This document shows positions 23,051-32,348 of a DNA stretch of 64,000 nt, in pieces. Numbering within the stretch: the first letter of the stretch is position 1; each line of letters begins with the position of its first letter. Position numbers and translations under genes: made by a program. The stretch spans positions 310,001 to 374,000 of the forward strand of contig NZ_JASERL010000006.1 of NCBI RefSeq assembly GCF_030766935.1, read 5' to 3'. A model generated the notes under the pieces. The model did no database searches, had not been told where the DNA came from, and saw nothing but the letters and a program-made list of their open reading frames with translations. Origin of the DNA: Streptomyces sp. KL109B. GTDB lineage: Bacteria; Actinomycetota; Actinomycetes; Streptomycetales; Streptomycetaceae.

Positions 23051-23106
23051 AAGTTGATCGGGTTCGGGTACGGGGTCGAGTCCGAGCAGGGGAACGTACC
23101 CGGGGC

Positions 23107-24243
23107 TCAGCTCAGGGTCTTGAGCGCCGCGGCGTCGTACGGCTTCAGCTCGTCGAAGCGGCCGCCGAGCACCTTCGCCGCCCACTGCGGGTCCTGGAGC
23201 AGCGCGCGACCGACCGCGACCATGTCGAACTCGTCGCGCTCCAGGCTGTCGAGGAGGTCGTCGATGCCCTTGAGGGCGGAGTCCTGACCAAGGAAGGCGC
23301 CGATGAAGTCGCCGTCGAGACCGACCGAGCCGACCGTGATGGTGGGCTTGCCGGTGAGCTTCTTGGTCCAGCCCGCGAGGTTCAGGTCCGAACCGTCGAA
23401 CTCCGGGAGCCAGTAACGGCGCGTCGAGGCGTGGAAGACATCGACGCCGGCCGCCGTGAGCGGGGCGAGGATCGCCTCCAGGTCCTCCGGGCTCTCGGCG
23501 AGCCGCGCGTCGTACGCCTCCTGCTTCCACTGCGAGTAGCGGAAGATCACCGGGAACTCGGGGGAGACGCGCTCGCGGATCGCGGCCACGATCTCGGCGG
23601 CGAACTTCGTACGGGCCACGGGGTCGCCGCCGTACGCGTCGCCGCGCCGGTTCGTGCGCTCCCACAGGAACTGGTCGAGGAGGTAGCCGTGCGCGCCGTG
23701 CACCTCGACGCCGTCGAAGCCGATGCGCTCGGCGTCCTCGGCGGCCTGCGCGAACGCGCCGATGACGTCGTCCAGGTCGGCCCGCGTCATCGCACGGCCC
23801 GCGTCCTCGGTGCCGTCCACGCGGATGCCGGATGGGCCGACGACCGGGGCCTCGGCGACGGGCGCGGCGCCCGGCTTGCGCACCATGCCGATGTGCCACA
23901 GCTGCGGAACGATCGTGCCGCCCGCCGCGTGCACGTCCTCGGCGACCCTCGCCCACCCGGCCAGCTGCTCCGCGCCGTGGAAGCGCGGCACCCGGTCGCT
24001 GTCGCCCGCCGAGTCGTGACCCACGTAGGTGCCCTCGGTGACGATCAGGCCCACGCCCGCGGCGGCGCGCCGCGCGTAGTACGAGCGCACGTCGTCGCCC
24101 GGGACGCCGCCCGGCGAGAACATGCGGGTCATCGGGGCCATCGCGATGCGGTTCGGCACGGTCAGGCCGTTCAGCGTGACGGGCCGGGAGAGTATGTCGG
24201 CGGCGCGGGAGGCGGAAGGCGTCGGGGGCACGGTGTCGGTCAC
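23107..24243 (-). CDS. Old Yellow Enzyme family NADH:flavin oxidoreductase
   Basis: The 378-residue TIM-barrel flavoprotein has the family motifs PNRIAMAPMTRMF at the N-terminus, PQLWHIGM, and FDGVEVHGAHGYLLDQFL with the paired active-site His residues. Members reduce activated C=C bonds or act as dienoyl-CoA or morphinone-type reductases. The GTG start has AAGGAG 6 bases upstream. It is divergent from pobA, so a link to aromatic metabolism is possible but not shown. Confidence 0.9.
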   Translation of the reverse strand: MTDTVPPTPSASRAADILSRPVTLNGLTVPNRIAMAPMTRMFSPGGVPGDDVRSYYARRAAAGVGLIVTEGTYVGHDSAGDSDRVPRFHGAEQLAGWARVAEDVHAAGGTIVPQLWHIGMVRKPGAAPVAEAPVVGPSGIRVDGTEDAGRAMTRADLDDVIGAFAQAAEDAERIGFDGVEVHGAHGYLLDQFLWERTNRRGDAYGGDPVARTKFAAEIVAAIRERVSPEFPVIFRYSQWKQEAYDARLAESPEDLEAILAPLTAAGVDVFHASTRRYWLPEFDGSDLNLAGWTKKLTGKPTITVGSVGLDGDFIGAFLGQDSALKGIDDLLDSLERDEFDMVAVGRALLQDPQWAAKVLGGRFDELKPYDAAALKTLS

Positions 24244-24468
24244 GGGGTGCTCCTTGGTGGGGCTGGTCGGCAGTGCGAACGGTGATCTCGCGGGTGCCAA
24301 CCGCGATGTCGCCCCAGGGCATTCCGTGCGGCGCGGGTGCGGTGCTGTGATCCCGGCCACGGAGGTGCCGGGGACCTGCCGCACACACGTGTTGATCACT
24401 CCCGTAACGTGCCTCGACGGGACCGGTCTTCCCCCCCCCGCCCGGCCTCGTACAGGGAGTGATGTCTG

Positions 24469-25680
24469 GTGTGTGCCGCGGCCGACACGAACGTGATGGA
24501 CACGAGCGTGATCGACACGAGTGTGGTCATCGTCGGAGCCGGCCCCGCCGGTCTGACGCTCGGTGTGCTGCTGCGGCGGCGCGGGGTCGACTGCGTCGTG
24601 GTCGACAAGTTCACCCGCGAGCAACTCCTTGCGCGCTCCCGCGCCGGATTCCTGGAGCGCCGCACCGTCCAACTCCTCGACCGGCACGGCCTGTCCGCCC
24701 GGCTGCGCGCGGAGGGCCTCGCGCACACGCGCTGCGAGATACATGCCGAGGGCGAGCGGGTGACCGTGGACTACGAGCAGTGGTGCGGCGACGCGCCCAG
24801 CTACGTCTACCCCCAACAGGACGTCGTGGCCGACCTGTTGGACGCCTACGTCGCCGAGGGCGGGGCCGCACTGCTCGGCACACCTGTCACCGAGGTCGTA
24901 CCCGACGAGGCGCGCGTGGTGTGCGCCGACGGCACGGCGATCCGCGGCGAGGTCGTCGCCGGGGCCGACGGCTGGCACGGGCCGACGCGCGCGGCGCTGC
25001 CGGACACGGCGTTCACCCGGTACGACGTGTCCCATGACGCCCGCCTCCTGGGCGCACTCGTCGAGGCACCACCGTCGGCCGGACACACCGTCTACGCGCA
25101 GCACCCCGACGGCTTCGCCGGACACATGCTGCGCTCGCGCGACGTCACCCGCATGTACCTCCAGATACCGGCCGGTGACACCGTCGAGCAGTGGCCGGAC
25201 GACCGGATCTGGAAGGAACTCCACAACCGGCTCGACCTGCCGGACTGGAAACTCGCCGAGGGCCCGGTCCTGGACCGCGCCGTCGTCGACATGCACACCA
25301 AGGTCGTGGAACCCATGCACCACGGACGCGTGGTGCTGCTCGGCGACGCCGCGCACATCGTGCCGCCCTCCGGAGGCAAGGGCATGAACCTCGCGGTGGC
25401 CGACGCCGCCGACCTCGCCGGGACACTCCCGCGCCACATCGCGGGCACGGAACCCCTCGACGCGGCGCTCGCCGGCTACTCCCGGCGACGCCTCGCCGAC
25501 GTGTGGCAGGTCCAGGAGTTCAGCCACACCATGCTGGAACTCCTGCACGCCGACGAGCCCGGCACCCCGCACGCCGCCTACCGGGAACGCCTGCGCCGCG
25601 CCCGGTGGCAACGCCTGCGCGACGACCCGGCGTACGTGCGCTCCTTCGCCGAGCAGTACATGGGTCCGTCGTTCGGCTGA
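24469..25680 (+). CDS. pobA: 4-hydroxybenzoate 3-monooxygenase
   Basis: The 403-residue FAD enzyme hydroxylates 4-hydroxybenzoate to protocatechuate with NAD(P)H and O2. It has the dinucleotide motif VVIVGAGPAGLTLGVLL, the conserved ARSRAGFLERRTVQLLDRHGL segment, the DG motif (GADGWHGPTR) and the FAD-ribityl motif LLGDAAHIVPPSGGKGMNLA, all near-canonical for PobA. GTG 24469 follows GGGAG by 9 bases; ATG 24496 is an alternative. No pca genes or PobR are adjacent. Confidence 0.9.
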   Translation: MCAAADTNVMDTSVIDTSVVIVGAGPAGLTLGVLLRRRGVDCVVVDKFTREQLLARSRAGFLERRTVQLLDRHGLSARLRAEGLAHTRCEIHAEGERVTVDYEQWCGDAPSYVYPQQDVVADLLDAYVAEGGAALLGTPVTEVVPDEARVVCADGTAIRGEVVAGADGWHGPTRAALPDTAFTRYDVSHDARLLGALVEAPPSAGHTVYAQHPDGFAGHMLRSRDVTRMYLQIPAGDTVEQWPDDRIWKELHNRLDLPDWKLAEGPVLDRAVVDMHTKVVEPMHHGRVVLLGDAAHIVPPSGGKGMNLAVADAADLAGTLPRHIAGTEPLDAALAGYSRRRLADVWQVQEFSHTMLELLHADEPGTPHAAYRERLRRARWQRLRDDPAYVRSFAEQYMGPSFG

Positions 25681-25762
25681 ACGCGTTGCGGGCGGTGGGG
25701 GCTGCTGGCAGTCTGAGCCGGGTCGAAGGTAGGCGCGTCCGTACGAGCCGGGGGACAGGTCG

Positions 25763-28132
25763 ATGCGACCGCGAAACAGCGCTCTGCTGGGGTCCGTTGC
25801 CGTCGGAGCGGGGGCCGCGGCGAGCATCGCGCTGGGGCCCGTCACCAACTACGCCAGCGAGACCGTCCCGGGGTGGGCCCGCGACCCCGGTGTCGTCTGG
25901 GGCGTGTTCGCGGCGCTCGGCCTGCTGAGTGTGGGGCTCGCCCTGCTGAGCCGGCGCCTCGACCAAGAGGCGGGCGCGGCCGGGACGGTGGGCGCGGCCG
26001 GGGCGACGGGCGCCGCGGGCGGTCCGGCGCTCCACTCGGTGCGGGTCACCTCGCTGCGGCCGCCGCACGTCGAACACGCGCGGGTACGCGGGCGCACCGC
26101 CGAGATCGAGCGTCTCTCGGCCCTGCTGGCCCGGCCCCCGGACGGCTTCGCGGTGGTGTGCGGTGCCGGCGGTTTCGGCAAGACGACGCTCGCGGCGGCC
26201 CTCGCCGAGCAGGCGGAGCGGGACGGGTACACCGTCTTCTGGATCCGCTGGCAGGACCGGGACTCCTTCGTCCTCCAGATGACGCAGACCGCCATCGCCT
26301 GCGGACTGACCGAGGCCGAACTGCGGGACGCCCGCACCGAATTGGTTCCGCTGCCCGATGTCGTCTGGCGCCGCCTGAGCACCGTACGCAAATGGCTCCT
26401 GGTCGTCGACAACGCGGACCAGCCCGAACAACTCGGCGCCGACCAGGGCGCCATCGCCGACTACCGGGGATGGGTGCGGCCCGGAGGCGGCGGCCTGCTG
26501 CTGCTCACGAGCCGGGACACCAGCCGCGAGACATGGGGGCCGCGCGCGAGCATCGTCGAACTGGCCACGCTGGACGACCGGTCGGGGGCCCAGGTGCTGT
26601 GCGACGCGGCGCCACAGGCGGGTTCGCCCGAGGACGCGGAGAAGGTGTCGCAGCGGCTCGGCGGGCTTCCGCTCGCGCTGCGCTCCGCCGGCGCCTATCT
26701 GTCCAGGCCCGGCAGCCGCCACCGGACGTTCAACGACTACCGCGGCGCCCTCGACCACGAGCTGCCCACCCTGATGGGGGCCACAGGTCCGGTACGGGGC
26801 AGCCTCGACGCACGTCAAGTCGTCCGCCACACCTGGGAGTTGTCGCTCGACCAGCTGGAGAGCGCGGGGAACCCGGTGGCCCGCCCCCTGCTGCGCATGC
26901 TCGCCCTCGCGGCGGACGCGCCCATCCCCCGCGAGTGGGTCACGGTCGGCATGCTCAAGTCGGTCACCGGCCTGCCGCTGCGGGGCCGAGATGTGGAGTC
27001 CGCGCTTTCCGGCCTGCACCAGTACGGGCTGATCTCGTTCAGCGACGGGACGCGGCGGGCGCGGGCCGGGTCCGTGCAACTCCACGCCCTCGTACGGGAG
27101 ATCAACGCGTTCCTCCTCGACTCGACGCCAGGGGTGGACGCCACGCTGTGGCGGCGCGTGGCGCTGGCGCGCACCACGGAGCTGGCCGAGCGCGTCACGG
27201 CGGACAGCGCGGACTGGGTGCTGGCGCGCACCCTCGCGCCGCACGTGGAGGCGTTGTTCCGGCCGGGGGCTCCGGCGCCCGCGAACCGGCTCGACAACGT
27301 CCGGAGCCGGACCCTCAAGGCCCTCTTCGCGGCGGGGGAGTTCGCGCTCGCGGCCTCCCTGGCGAGGGCGGCGTACGAAGCCGACGTCGCGGCGTACGGA
27401 GCGGACCACATCCGTGCCGACAAGCGGCGGCACGCCCTCGCCTCCGCGCTCAGCAACCTCGGGCTGAACTCCGAAGCGGCGGCACTCCTGCGTCAGACCC
27501 TCGCGCACCGGTGCCGCGCGCTGGGGGAGACGCACTACTTCACCCTCCAGACCAAGATCAGCCTGGGGATGGCGCTCAGCCACCTCGGACAGCACGAAGA
27601 GGCGCTCGCCCTGCTGCGCGGGACGGTCGAGGAACGCGTGCGGATCCTGGGCGAGTACCACCGGCTGACCCTCGTCAGCCGCTCCAACCTGGCCAACGCC
27701 CTGAGCGGCGCCGGGCGTTACGAGGAGGCCGCGCGGATCCACCGCGAGACGCTGGAGGTGCGGCTCGCCGCCCTCGGCCCCGACGACGTCGTGGTCCTGC
27801 AGAGCAAGAACAACCTGGCCGGTGCCCTCGACGGGATGCGGCGGCACGACGAGGCGGCGGCCCTGTTCCGCGAGACGTTGCGGCAGCGCGAGAGCGCCCT
27901 CGGCCCCGACCATCCACGCACCCTCGACACCCGCCAGAACCTCGCCCGCGCCCTCTTCCACCTCGGCGAGCGCACCGAACCCGCCGCGCTGCTGCGCCGG
28001 ACCCTGGAAGGCCGCGAACGCTCCTTCGGCCCCGACCACACGGCCACGTCCGAGACGCGCGAACTCCTCGCGACGGTCGAGTCGAGGCCCGCGCTTCGAA
28101 ATCGTCGTCGGGCTTTCCGCACCAACCGATAG
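25763..28132 (+). CDS. Membrane-anchored STAND ATPase with TPR array
   Basis: The 789-residue protein has two N-terminal hydrophobic segments (about residues 5-25 and 45-62). A STAND/NB-ARC NTPase follows, with Walker A CGAGGFGKTTLA (near 133), Walker B KWLLVVDNAD (near 212) and GLPLALRSAGAYL. The C-terminal half is a row of kinesin-light-chain-type TPRs with units of the form LGxxHPxTLxxRxNLAxAL (about 560-770). This layout is common in actinobacterial signalling or defence proteins that sense a ligand through the repeats. No effector domain is recognised. The ATG has GGGGGAC upstream. Confidence 0.82.
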   Translation: MRPRNSALLGSVAVGAGAAASIALGPVTNYASETVPGWARDPGVVWGVFAALGLLSVGLALLSRRLDQEAGAAGTVGAAGATGAAGGPALHSVRVTSLRPPHVEHARVRGRTAEIERLSALLARPPDGFAVVCGAGGFGKTTLAAALAEQAERDGYTVFWIRWQDRDSFVLQMTQTAIACGLTEAELRDARTELVPLPDVVWRRLSTVRKWLLVVDNADQPEQLGADQGAIADYRGWVRPGGGGLLLLTSRDTSRETWGPRASIVELATLDDRSGAQVLCDAAPQAGSPEDAEKVSQRLGGLPLALRSAGAYLSRPGSRHRTFNDYRGALDHELPTLMGATGPVRGSLDARQVVRHTWELSLDQLESAGNPVARPLLRMLALAADAPIPREWVTVGMLKSVTGLPLRGRDVESALSGLHQYGLISFSDGTRRARAGSVQLHALVREINAFLLDSTPGVDATLWRRVALARTTELAERVTADSADWVLARTLAPHVEALFRPGAPAPANRLDNVRSRTLKALFAAGEFALAASLARAAYEADVAAYGADHIRADKRRHALASALSNLGLNSEAAALLRQTLAHRCRALGETHYFTLQTKISLGMALSHLGQHEEALALLRGTVEERVRILGEYHRLTLVSRSNLANALSGAGRYEEAARIHRETLEVRLAALGPDDVVVLQSKNNLAGALDGMRRHDEAAALFRETLRQRESALGPDHPRTLDTRQNLARALFHLGERTEPAALLRRTLEGRERSFGPDHTATSETRELLATVESRPALRNRRRAFRTNR

Positions 28133-28152
28133 GCGCCGGGCGCTGGGTGAGA

Positions 28153-28180
28153 AAAGAATCCGCACCGGAACGGATTCTTT
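28153..28180. terminator. Terminator hairpin after the STAND-TPR gene
   Basis: AAAGAATCCG and CGGATTCTTT are perfect 10-base arms around an 8-base loop, 20 bases after the stop codon, with the T-rich arm end serving as the terminator tail. Confidence 0.65.
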
Positions 28181-28208
28181 ATCGGCAGCACTACAACCCT
28201 TTTCAAGT

Positions 28209-28329
28209 GTGACGCACGTCACCAGGCGTGGCCTTGGGTTGCCTGGTTATGCCCCAATTCGGAATTGGGCGTTTCGGCGGAACCTCGGCTTCAATGCGGA
28301 ATTCGAAACGCAGGGGACGACGCGTTTCG
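28209..28329. promoter_or_regulatory. Cluster of inverted repeats upstream of the ALF-repeat gene
   Basis: Four perfect dyads lie in 120 bases: GTGACG/CGTCAC (28209-28222), ACCAGGC/GCCTGGT (28221-28247), CCCAATTC/GAATTGGG around one base (28253-28269), and CGAAACGC/GCGTTTCG with a 10-base loop (28304-28329). The stretch is AT-rich for this genome. It is probably promoter, operator and structured leader of the export operon. Confidence 0.55.
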
Positions 28330-28369
28330 CATCGGGGGAGATACACAAGTGGATCAGGAGGGGGTCGTG

Positions 28370-31300
28370 ATGCCGCAGCACTCAAGAGGTGCTTTGAGCA
28401 GACGTCAGGTGCTGGCCATTTTCACCGGGGTGGCAGCCGGTTGCGCCCTGCCCATCAGCACATTGGGGACGCGTACCGCGTACGCGGCCGACGGATCCGG
28501 CACCGACGCGGCGTCCGAGGAGACCGGTCTCCCTGACACCGATCGCGGCAAGGTGGTCCTGGCGTACAGGTCGGGCGGCCGGGCCGTGCGCACCGCGGCG
28601 GGCGCGGCGCTCGTGGGCAGCGCCGCGGACGTGAAGACGTTCCTCGACGAGAAACTGCCCGTGGCGCGCGCCGAGGACAACCGGTTCACGCTCACGAAGT
28701 CCCTGGTGACGGCGGGCAAGGCGACGCGCGAGGGAATCGGTGGAGCGCTGTCCGGTGGGGACGTCGCAGTCGAGACCTTCCTCAAGGGCGGCTTCCAGGA
28801 CGCGGTGCACGAGGACTTGGAGGTCGCCGTCACCACGGTGCTCGCCCACGGCGGTCGTGGTGTGCGACGCGAGGCGTCCGAAGCACTGGACGCCGGCACG
28901 GACTTCGCGATGCGCGCCTTCCTCAGCGGCGGCCAGTTCGCCGCTCAGGAGGAGGACGAGCGGGTCCAGGTGACGACCATCCTCACCACCGCCTCGCCCC
29001 AGGTGCGGGAGTACGCCGAGCGGGCACTGGACGACGGCTCGCCGCGCGCGATCCGGTGGTTCCTGGAGACGGGACAGTTCATCGCGCGGGCGCGTGACGA
29101 GGAAGCGGCGACCATCAAGCAGCTGGTCCAGGTCGTGGAGACGGAGGGGGCCCGCGCGGGACGCAAGACCGACGAGGCCGTCGAACTGTCCGAGCAGGCC
29201 GTGGCCGCCGCCGAGAAGGCGAAGGCCGCCGCCCTGGAGGCCAAGGCCGAGGCGCAGGCCGCCGAGCAGGATGTACAGCGCTCGGCCCGCGCGGCGAACA
29301 AGGCGGCACAGGCGGCCAGGGGCGCGGCCGCCGCCGCGTCCACCGCGGTGTCCGCCTCGCGCACGGCGCAGGTCGCCGCGCAGCGTTCGGTGTCGGCCGC
29401 GCACGCGGCCGCGGCCGCGGCGGCATCGGCGGGCCGCGCCGCGGCACGCGCGTACTACGCCGCGATCGCCGCCTCCCACGACCGATTGAAGGCAGGCGCG
29501 GCCAGGGATGCCGCAGAGGCCGCGAAGAAGATGGTGATCTACGTCCGCTCGGTGGCCGCGAAGGCCAACCTCGCGGCGCTGGCCGCCGACGCGGCCGACT
29601 CCGCGGGCGCGGCCGCCGCCGGCGCCGCGGTCAACGCGGCGCACGCCGCCCGCGCCTCGGCCGACGCGGCCGTGGCCTCGGGCGCCGCGCAGTCCGAGGC
29701 CGCCACGGCGCAGCGCGAAGCCGCCGTCGCGGAGGCCGCGGCGACCAGGGCGACGCAGGCCGCGAGCCGCTCGCGGAGCCTCGCCGGACAGGCGGCCGCC
29801 GCCGCCCGTACGGCCCGGGACGCCGCCAACAGCGCCGCCGACCACGCCGAGAAGGCGGCCGCCGCCGCCGAGGAAGCCGCCCTCCACGCAGGTGAGGCGG
29901 TGGACTACGCCAACCGTTCCACGGCCGCGGCCAACGCCGCCGTCGAAGCGGCCGACAAGGCGGCCAAAGCGGTCGATGAGGCCCGGGACGCCGAGGCGGC
30001 GGCCCGCGAGGCCGAGGAAGCCACGCTCGCCGAGGAGACCGAAGAGGCGATCGAGGAGGCGCGTCTCGCGTCGGACGCCGAGAAGGACGAGCTCGAACGG
30101 TTCAACCGGGAGCGGACGCAGGAGGAACGCCTCTCCGCGGAACTCCAGACCCTCATCGCCGCCGCCGAGTCGGCGCTGCGCGACGGCAGGAACGAGGAGG
30201 CCGTCACGAAGGGTCGGCAGGCGGCCGTACAACTCCTCGACCGCTCGGGCACCTGGACCCGGGAGGCCGCCGAGTTCGCGCTGGCCGGCTCCGACGACGA
30301 CGTGCTGCGCTGGGTCGAGACCGACCGCGTCATCGCGCTGGGGCAGGACAATGTGGAGAACGTGGCGGCGACCGCGGCCATCTCCACGAAGAACGTGGCC
30401 ACGGCCGCCGCCGAGGCGCTGAAGACCGAGGACGCCGCCAAGATCAGGACGTTCCTGGAGAGCGGCGCGATCGCGGCGGCCAAGGACGACAACGAGGTCG
30501 AGACCTTCTCGCTCCTCGCCGACGACAGCACCGGTACAGCGGTGCGCCGCGCCGCCGAAGCCGCGCTGGAGAAGGGGACCGCCGAGGCCCTGCACACCTT
30601 CCTGCACGTCGAGCGGGACGCGGCCGTCCGGGAGGACGACCGGGTCGCGGCCACCACCCTCCTCGAGAAGGGCGGCCCCTACGTGAAGGCGGCCGCCCGG
30701 ATCGCGCTCGAGGGCGACACGCACATGCTGCGCCAGTTCATCGGGACCACGCAGTACGACTTCGCCCGGATCGACCAGGACCGCGCCACGCACATCAGCG
30801 CGATCCGCGCGGCGATCGCGCACGCCGCGAACGTCGCCGCCGAAGCGCAGGAGGACGCGGCCCGCGCCTCCGAAGCGGCGGCCGTCGCCCGCGATGCCGC
30901 GAAGGACGCGACGTTGTGGGCCGACCGCGCCAAGGGGTACGCGGACGACGCCGCAGCGGCGGCGCAGGAAGCCAAGGTGAACGCCGAGGCCGCCCAGACG
31001 TCCGCGGACGAGGCCGCCAAGTCCGCCGAGACCGCGACCACGGCCGCCGCCGCGGCGAACCGGGCGAGCAGGGTGGCACGCCAGGCGGCGACACGGGCCG
31101 TACGGTCCGCCGAGGTCGCCGCGTCGTACGCCGCGGACGCCCAGGTGTCGGCGACGGCCGCCCGCAGGTCGAAGCTGGAAGCGGGAGCGGACGCCAACGC
31201 CGCCGCCAAGGCCGCGTCCGAGGCACGGTCCCTGTACATCCGGGCCGCGATCCGTGAGGCGATCGAGAACGCCCTGAAGAACGCGACCACTCCCATCAAC

Positions 31301-31900
31301 CCCGCCGAGAACGGTCTCCCGGCCGGCGCCGAGAGCTGCCTCACGCCGTTCGGCAGGCCCGTGCCGTCCGGCAACGACACCAACCCGTGGGAGCTGGGCT
31401 GGAGTTGGCTCACAGGCGACGGCCCCAACTCTCAGTGCTTCGGCCCGAACGACCCGTTCACCGGTCTCTACCGGGACCACGCGTTCACCAAGGAGGCCAT
31501 CGCCTTCTTCGCCGCCCGCACGAAGGCCGGGAACTACGAGCTGGGCCACACCTATCTGTACGACTACCAGCTCAGTGGCTTCGATGGCGCCGGGAAGTAC
31601 CTCACGGACTACGGAACGCTCTCCACGGCCGGACTCACCGGAAACCTCGCCTACACCTTCCTGGGCTCGCACCAGGTGCGGATGACCCCGACCCGCAAGA
31701 ACGCGGACGGCTCCGTGGTCTGGCGGTACACCGCGTACAACGAGTCCGACATCGAGTCCGCGACCCACCCGCCGGTCATCGGATACACGGAGTGGTGGAG
31801 CAACTCGGTGGGCTCGTTCATCGACAAGGTCGTCGGCGACTCCGGGCCGATGTCGCCCAAGACGCAGGTCATCGAGTTCGATGTGACGTTGGGGCCGTGA
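28370..31900 (+). CDS. Tat-exported ALF-repeat, alanine-rich coiled-coil protein
   Basis: This 1176-residue protein has a twin-arginine signal (LSRRQVLAIF at residues 9-18, cleavage near TAYA-ADG, residue 41). Residues about 45-245 and 610-820 hold ALF-type repeats, each with an alanine-rich helix, xxVxxFLxxG and an acidic ED/DxR end. Between them (about 245-600) and after them (about 820-965) run very alanine-rich heptad segments suggesting long coiled coils. Residues about 975-1176 form a different, Trp/Tyr-rich, probably beta-containing domain that I do not recognise. AGGAGGGGG precedes the ATG. The stop overlaps the next start by one base. A displayed filament or toxin-delivery protein is inferred. 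Confidence 0.8.
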   Translation: MPQHSRGALSRRQVLAIFTGVAAGCALPISTLGTRTAYAADGSGTDAASEETGLPDTDRGKVVLAYRSGGRAVRTAAGAALVGSAADVKTFLDEKLPVARAEDNRFTLTKSLVTAGKATREGIGGALSGGDVAVETFLKGGFQDAVHEDLEVAVTTVLAHGGRGVRREASEALDAGTDFAMRAFLSGGQFAAQEEDERVQVTTILTTASPQVREYAERALDDGSPRAIRWFLETGQFIARARDEEAATIKQLVQVVETEGARAGRKTDEAVELSEQAVAAAEKAKAAALEAKAEAQAAEQDVQRSARAANKAAQAARGAAAAASTAVSASRTAQVAAQRSVSAAHAAAAAAASAGRAAARAYYAAIAASHDRLKAGAARDAAEAAKKMVIYVRSVAAKANLAALAADAADSAGAAAAGAAVNAAHAARASADAAVASGAAQSEAATAQREAAVAEAAATRATQAASRSRSLAGQAAAAARTARDAANSAADHAEKAAAAAEEAALHAGEAVDYANRSTAAANAAVEAADKAAKAVDEARDAEAAAREAEEATLAEETEEAIEEARLASDAEKDELERFNRERTQEERLSAELQTLIAAAESALRDGRNEEAVTKGRQAAVQLLDRSGTWTREAAEFALAGSDDDVLRWVETDRVIALGQDNVENVAATAAISTKNVATAAAEALKTEDAAKIRTFLESGAIAAAKDDNEVETFSLLADDSTGTAVRRAAEAALEKGTAEALHTFLHVERDAAVREDDRVAATTLLEKGGPYVKAAARIALEGDTHMLRQFIGTTQYDFARIDQDRATHISAIRAAIAHAANVAAEAQEDAARASEAAAVARDAAKDATLWADRAKGYADDAAAAAQEAKVNAEAAQTSADEAAKSAETATTAAAAANRASRVARQAATRAVRSAEVAASYAADAQVSATAARRSKLEAGADANAAAKAASEARSLYIRAAIREAIENALKNATTPINPAENGLPAGAESCLTPFGRPVPSGNDTNPWELGWSWLTGDGPNSQCFGPNDPFTGLYRDHAFTKEAIAFFAARTKAGNYELGHTYLYDYQLSGFDGAGKYLTDYGTLSTAGLTGNLAYTFLGSHQVRMTPTRKNADGSVVWRYTAYNESDIESATHPPVIGYTEWWSNSVGSFIDKVVGDSGPMSPKTQVIEFDVTLGP

Positions 31901-32295
31901 TGCGCAAGAAGACGAACAGGCGGTGGCTGGCTCCCGCCGTGATCGCCGCCGCGGCGCTCACCTCGGGGTGCGTGGGATCGGTGGACGCCGACGAACTGCC
32001 CGGCGTGTACCGCGACTCCAAGACCGGCGCCGAGCTCCGGCTCGACGCCGACGGTATGTTCGCCGCCACGGACGTGTCGGCGAACGGGCTGTCCGACCCC
32101 GCCGACTTCAGCGGCCGATGGGAGTTCCACGACTCCCAGGCGTCCAGCGACTTCATCTACCTGTCGGTCGATGCCGGCGAACTCGACAAGGTCGGCGGTA
32201 TCCAGCTCTACCCGAAGGGCTCGGACTCGGTGTATTTCCAAGCCGATGTGGACGGACCGCCGACCCTGGTGCTCACCAAGGCGACCGCATCGTAA
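31900..32295 (+). CDS. Small lipoprotein coupled to the ALF-repeat gene
   Basis: The 131-residue product has a basic start, a hydrophobic segment and the lipobox-like AALTSGC with the acceptor Cys near residue 24. The mature domain (ELPGVYRDSKTGAELRLDADGMFAATD, then FSGRWEFHDS and IQLYPKGSDSVYF) looks like a small lipocalin-type beta barrel, a pattern I recall from Streptomyces lipoproteins of unknown role. Its ATG overlaps the ALF gene stop (TGATG), so the two are made together. It could be an immunity, anchoring or chaperone partner of the exported protein; this is inference. Confidence 0.78.
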   Translation: MRKKTNRRWLAPAVIAAAALTSGCVGSVDADELPGVYRDSKTGAELRLDADGMFAATDVSANGLSDPADFSGRWEFHDSQASSDFIYLSVDAGELDKVGGIQLYPKGSDSVYFQADVDGPPTLVLTKATAS

Positions 32296-32348
32296 GAACC
32301 GGGCCCCGGTTCTCCTCTCGCTCAAAATCTCTACTTCCTAGGACAGTG

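Noticed and set aside
24244..24468. Operator or riboswitch between the OYE gene and pobA
   Set aside because: Only a C-rich run (24431-24440) and a short ACACGTGT palindrome are seen; neither is strong enough to call.
25520..28222. 900-codon open frame opposite the STAND-TPR gene
   Set aside because: No domain or ribosome site is seen; the plus strand has Walker motifs and TPRs.
28382..31768. 1128-codon open frame antisense to the ALF-repeat gene
   Set aside because: It is low-complexity (Gly/Arg/Leu/Val) with no start context or domain; long open antisense frames are expected opposite alanine-rich high-GC genes.
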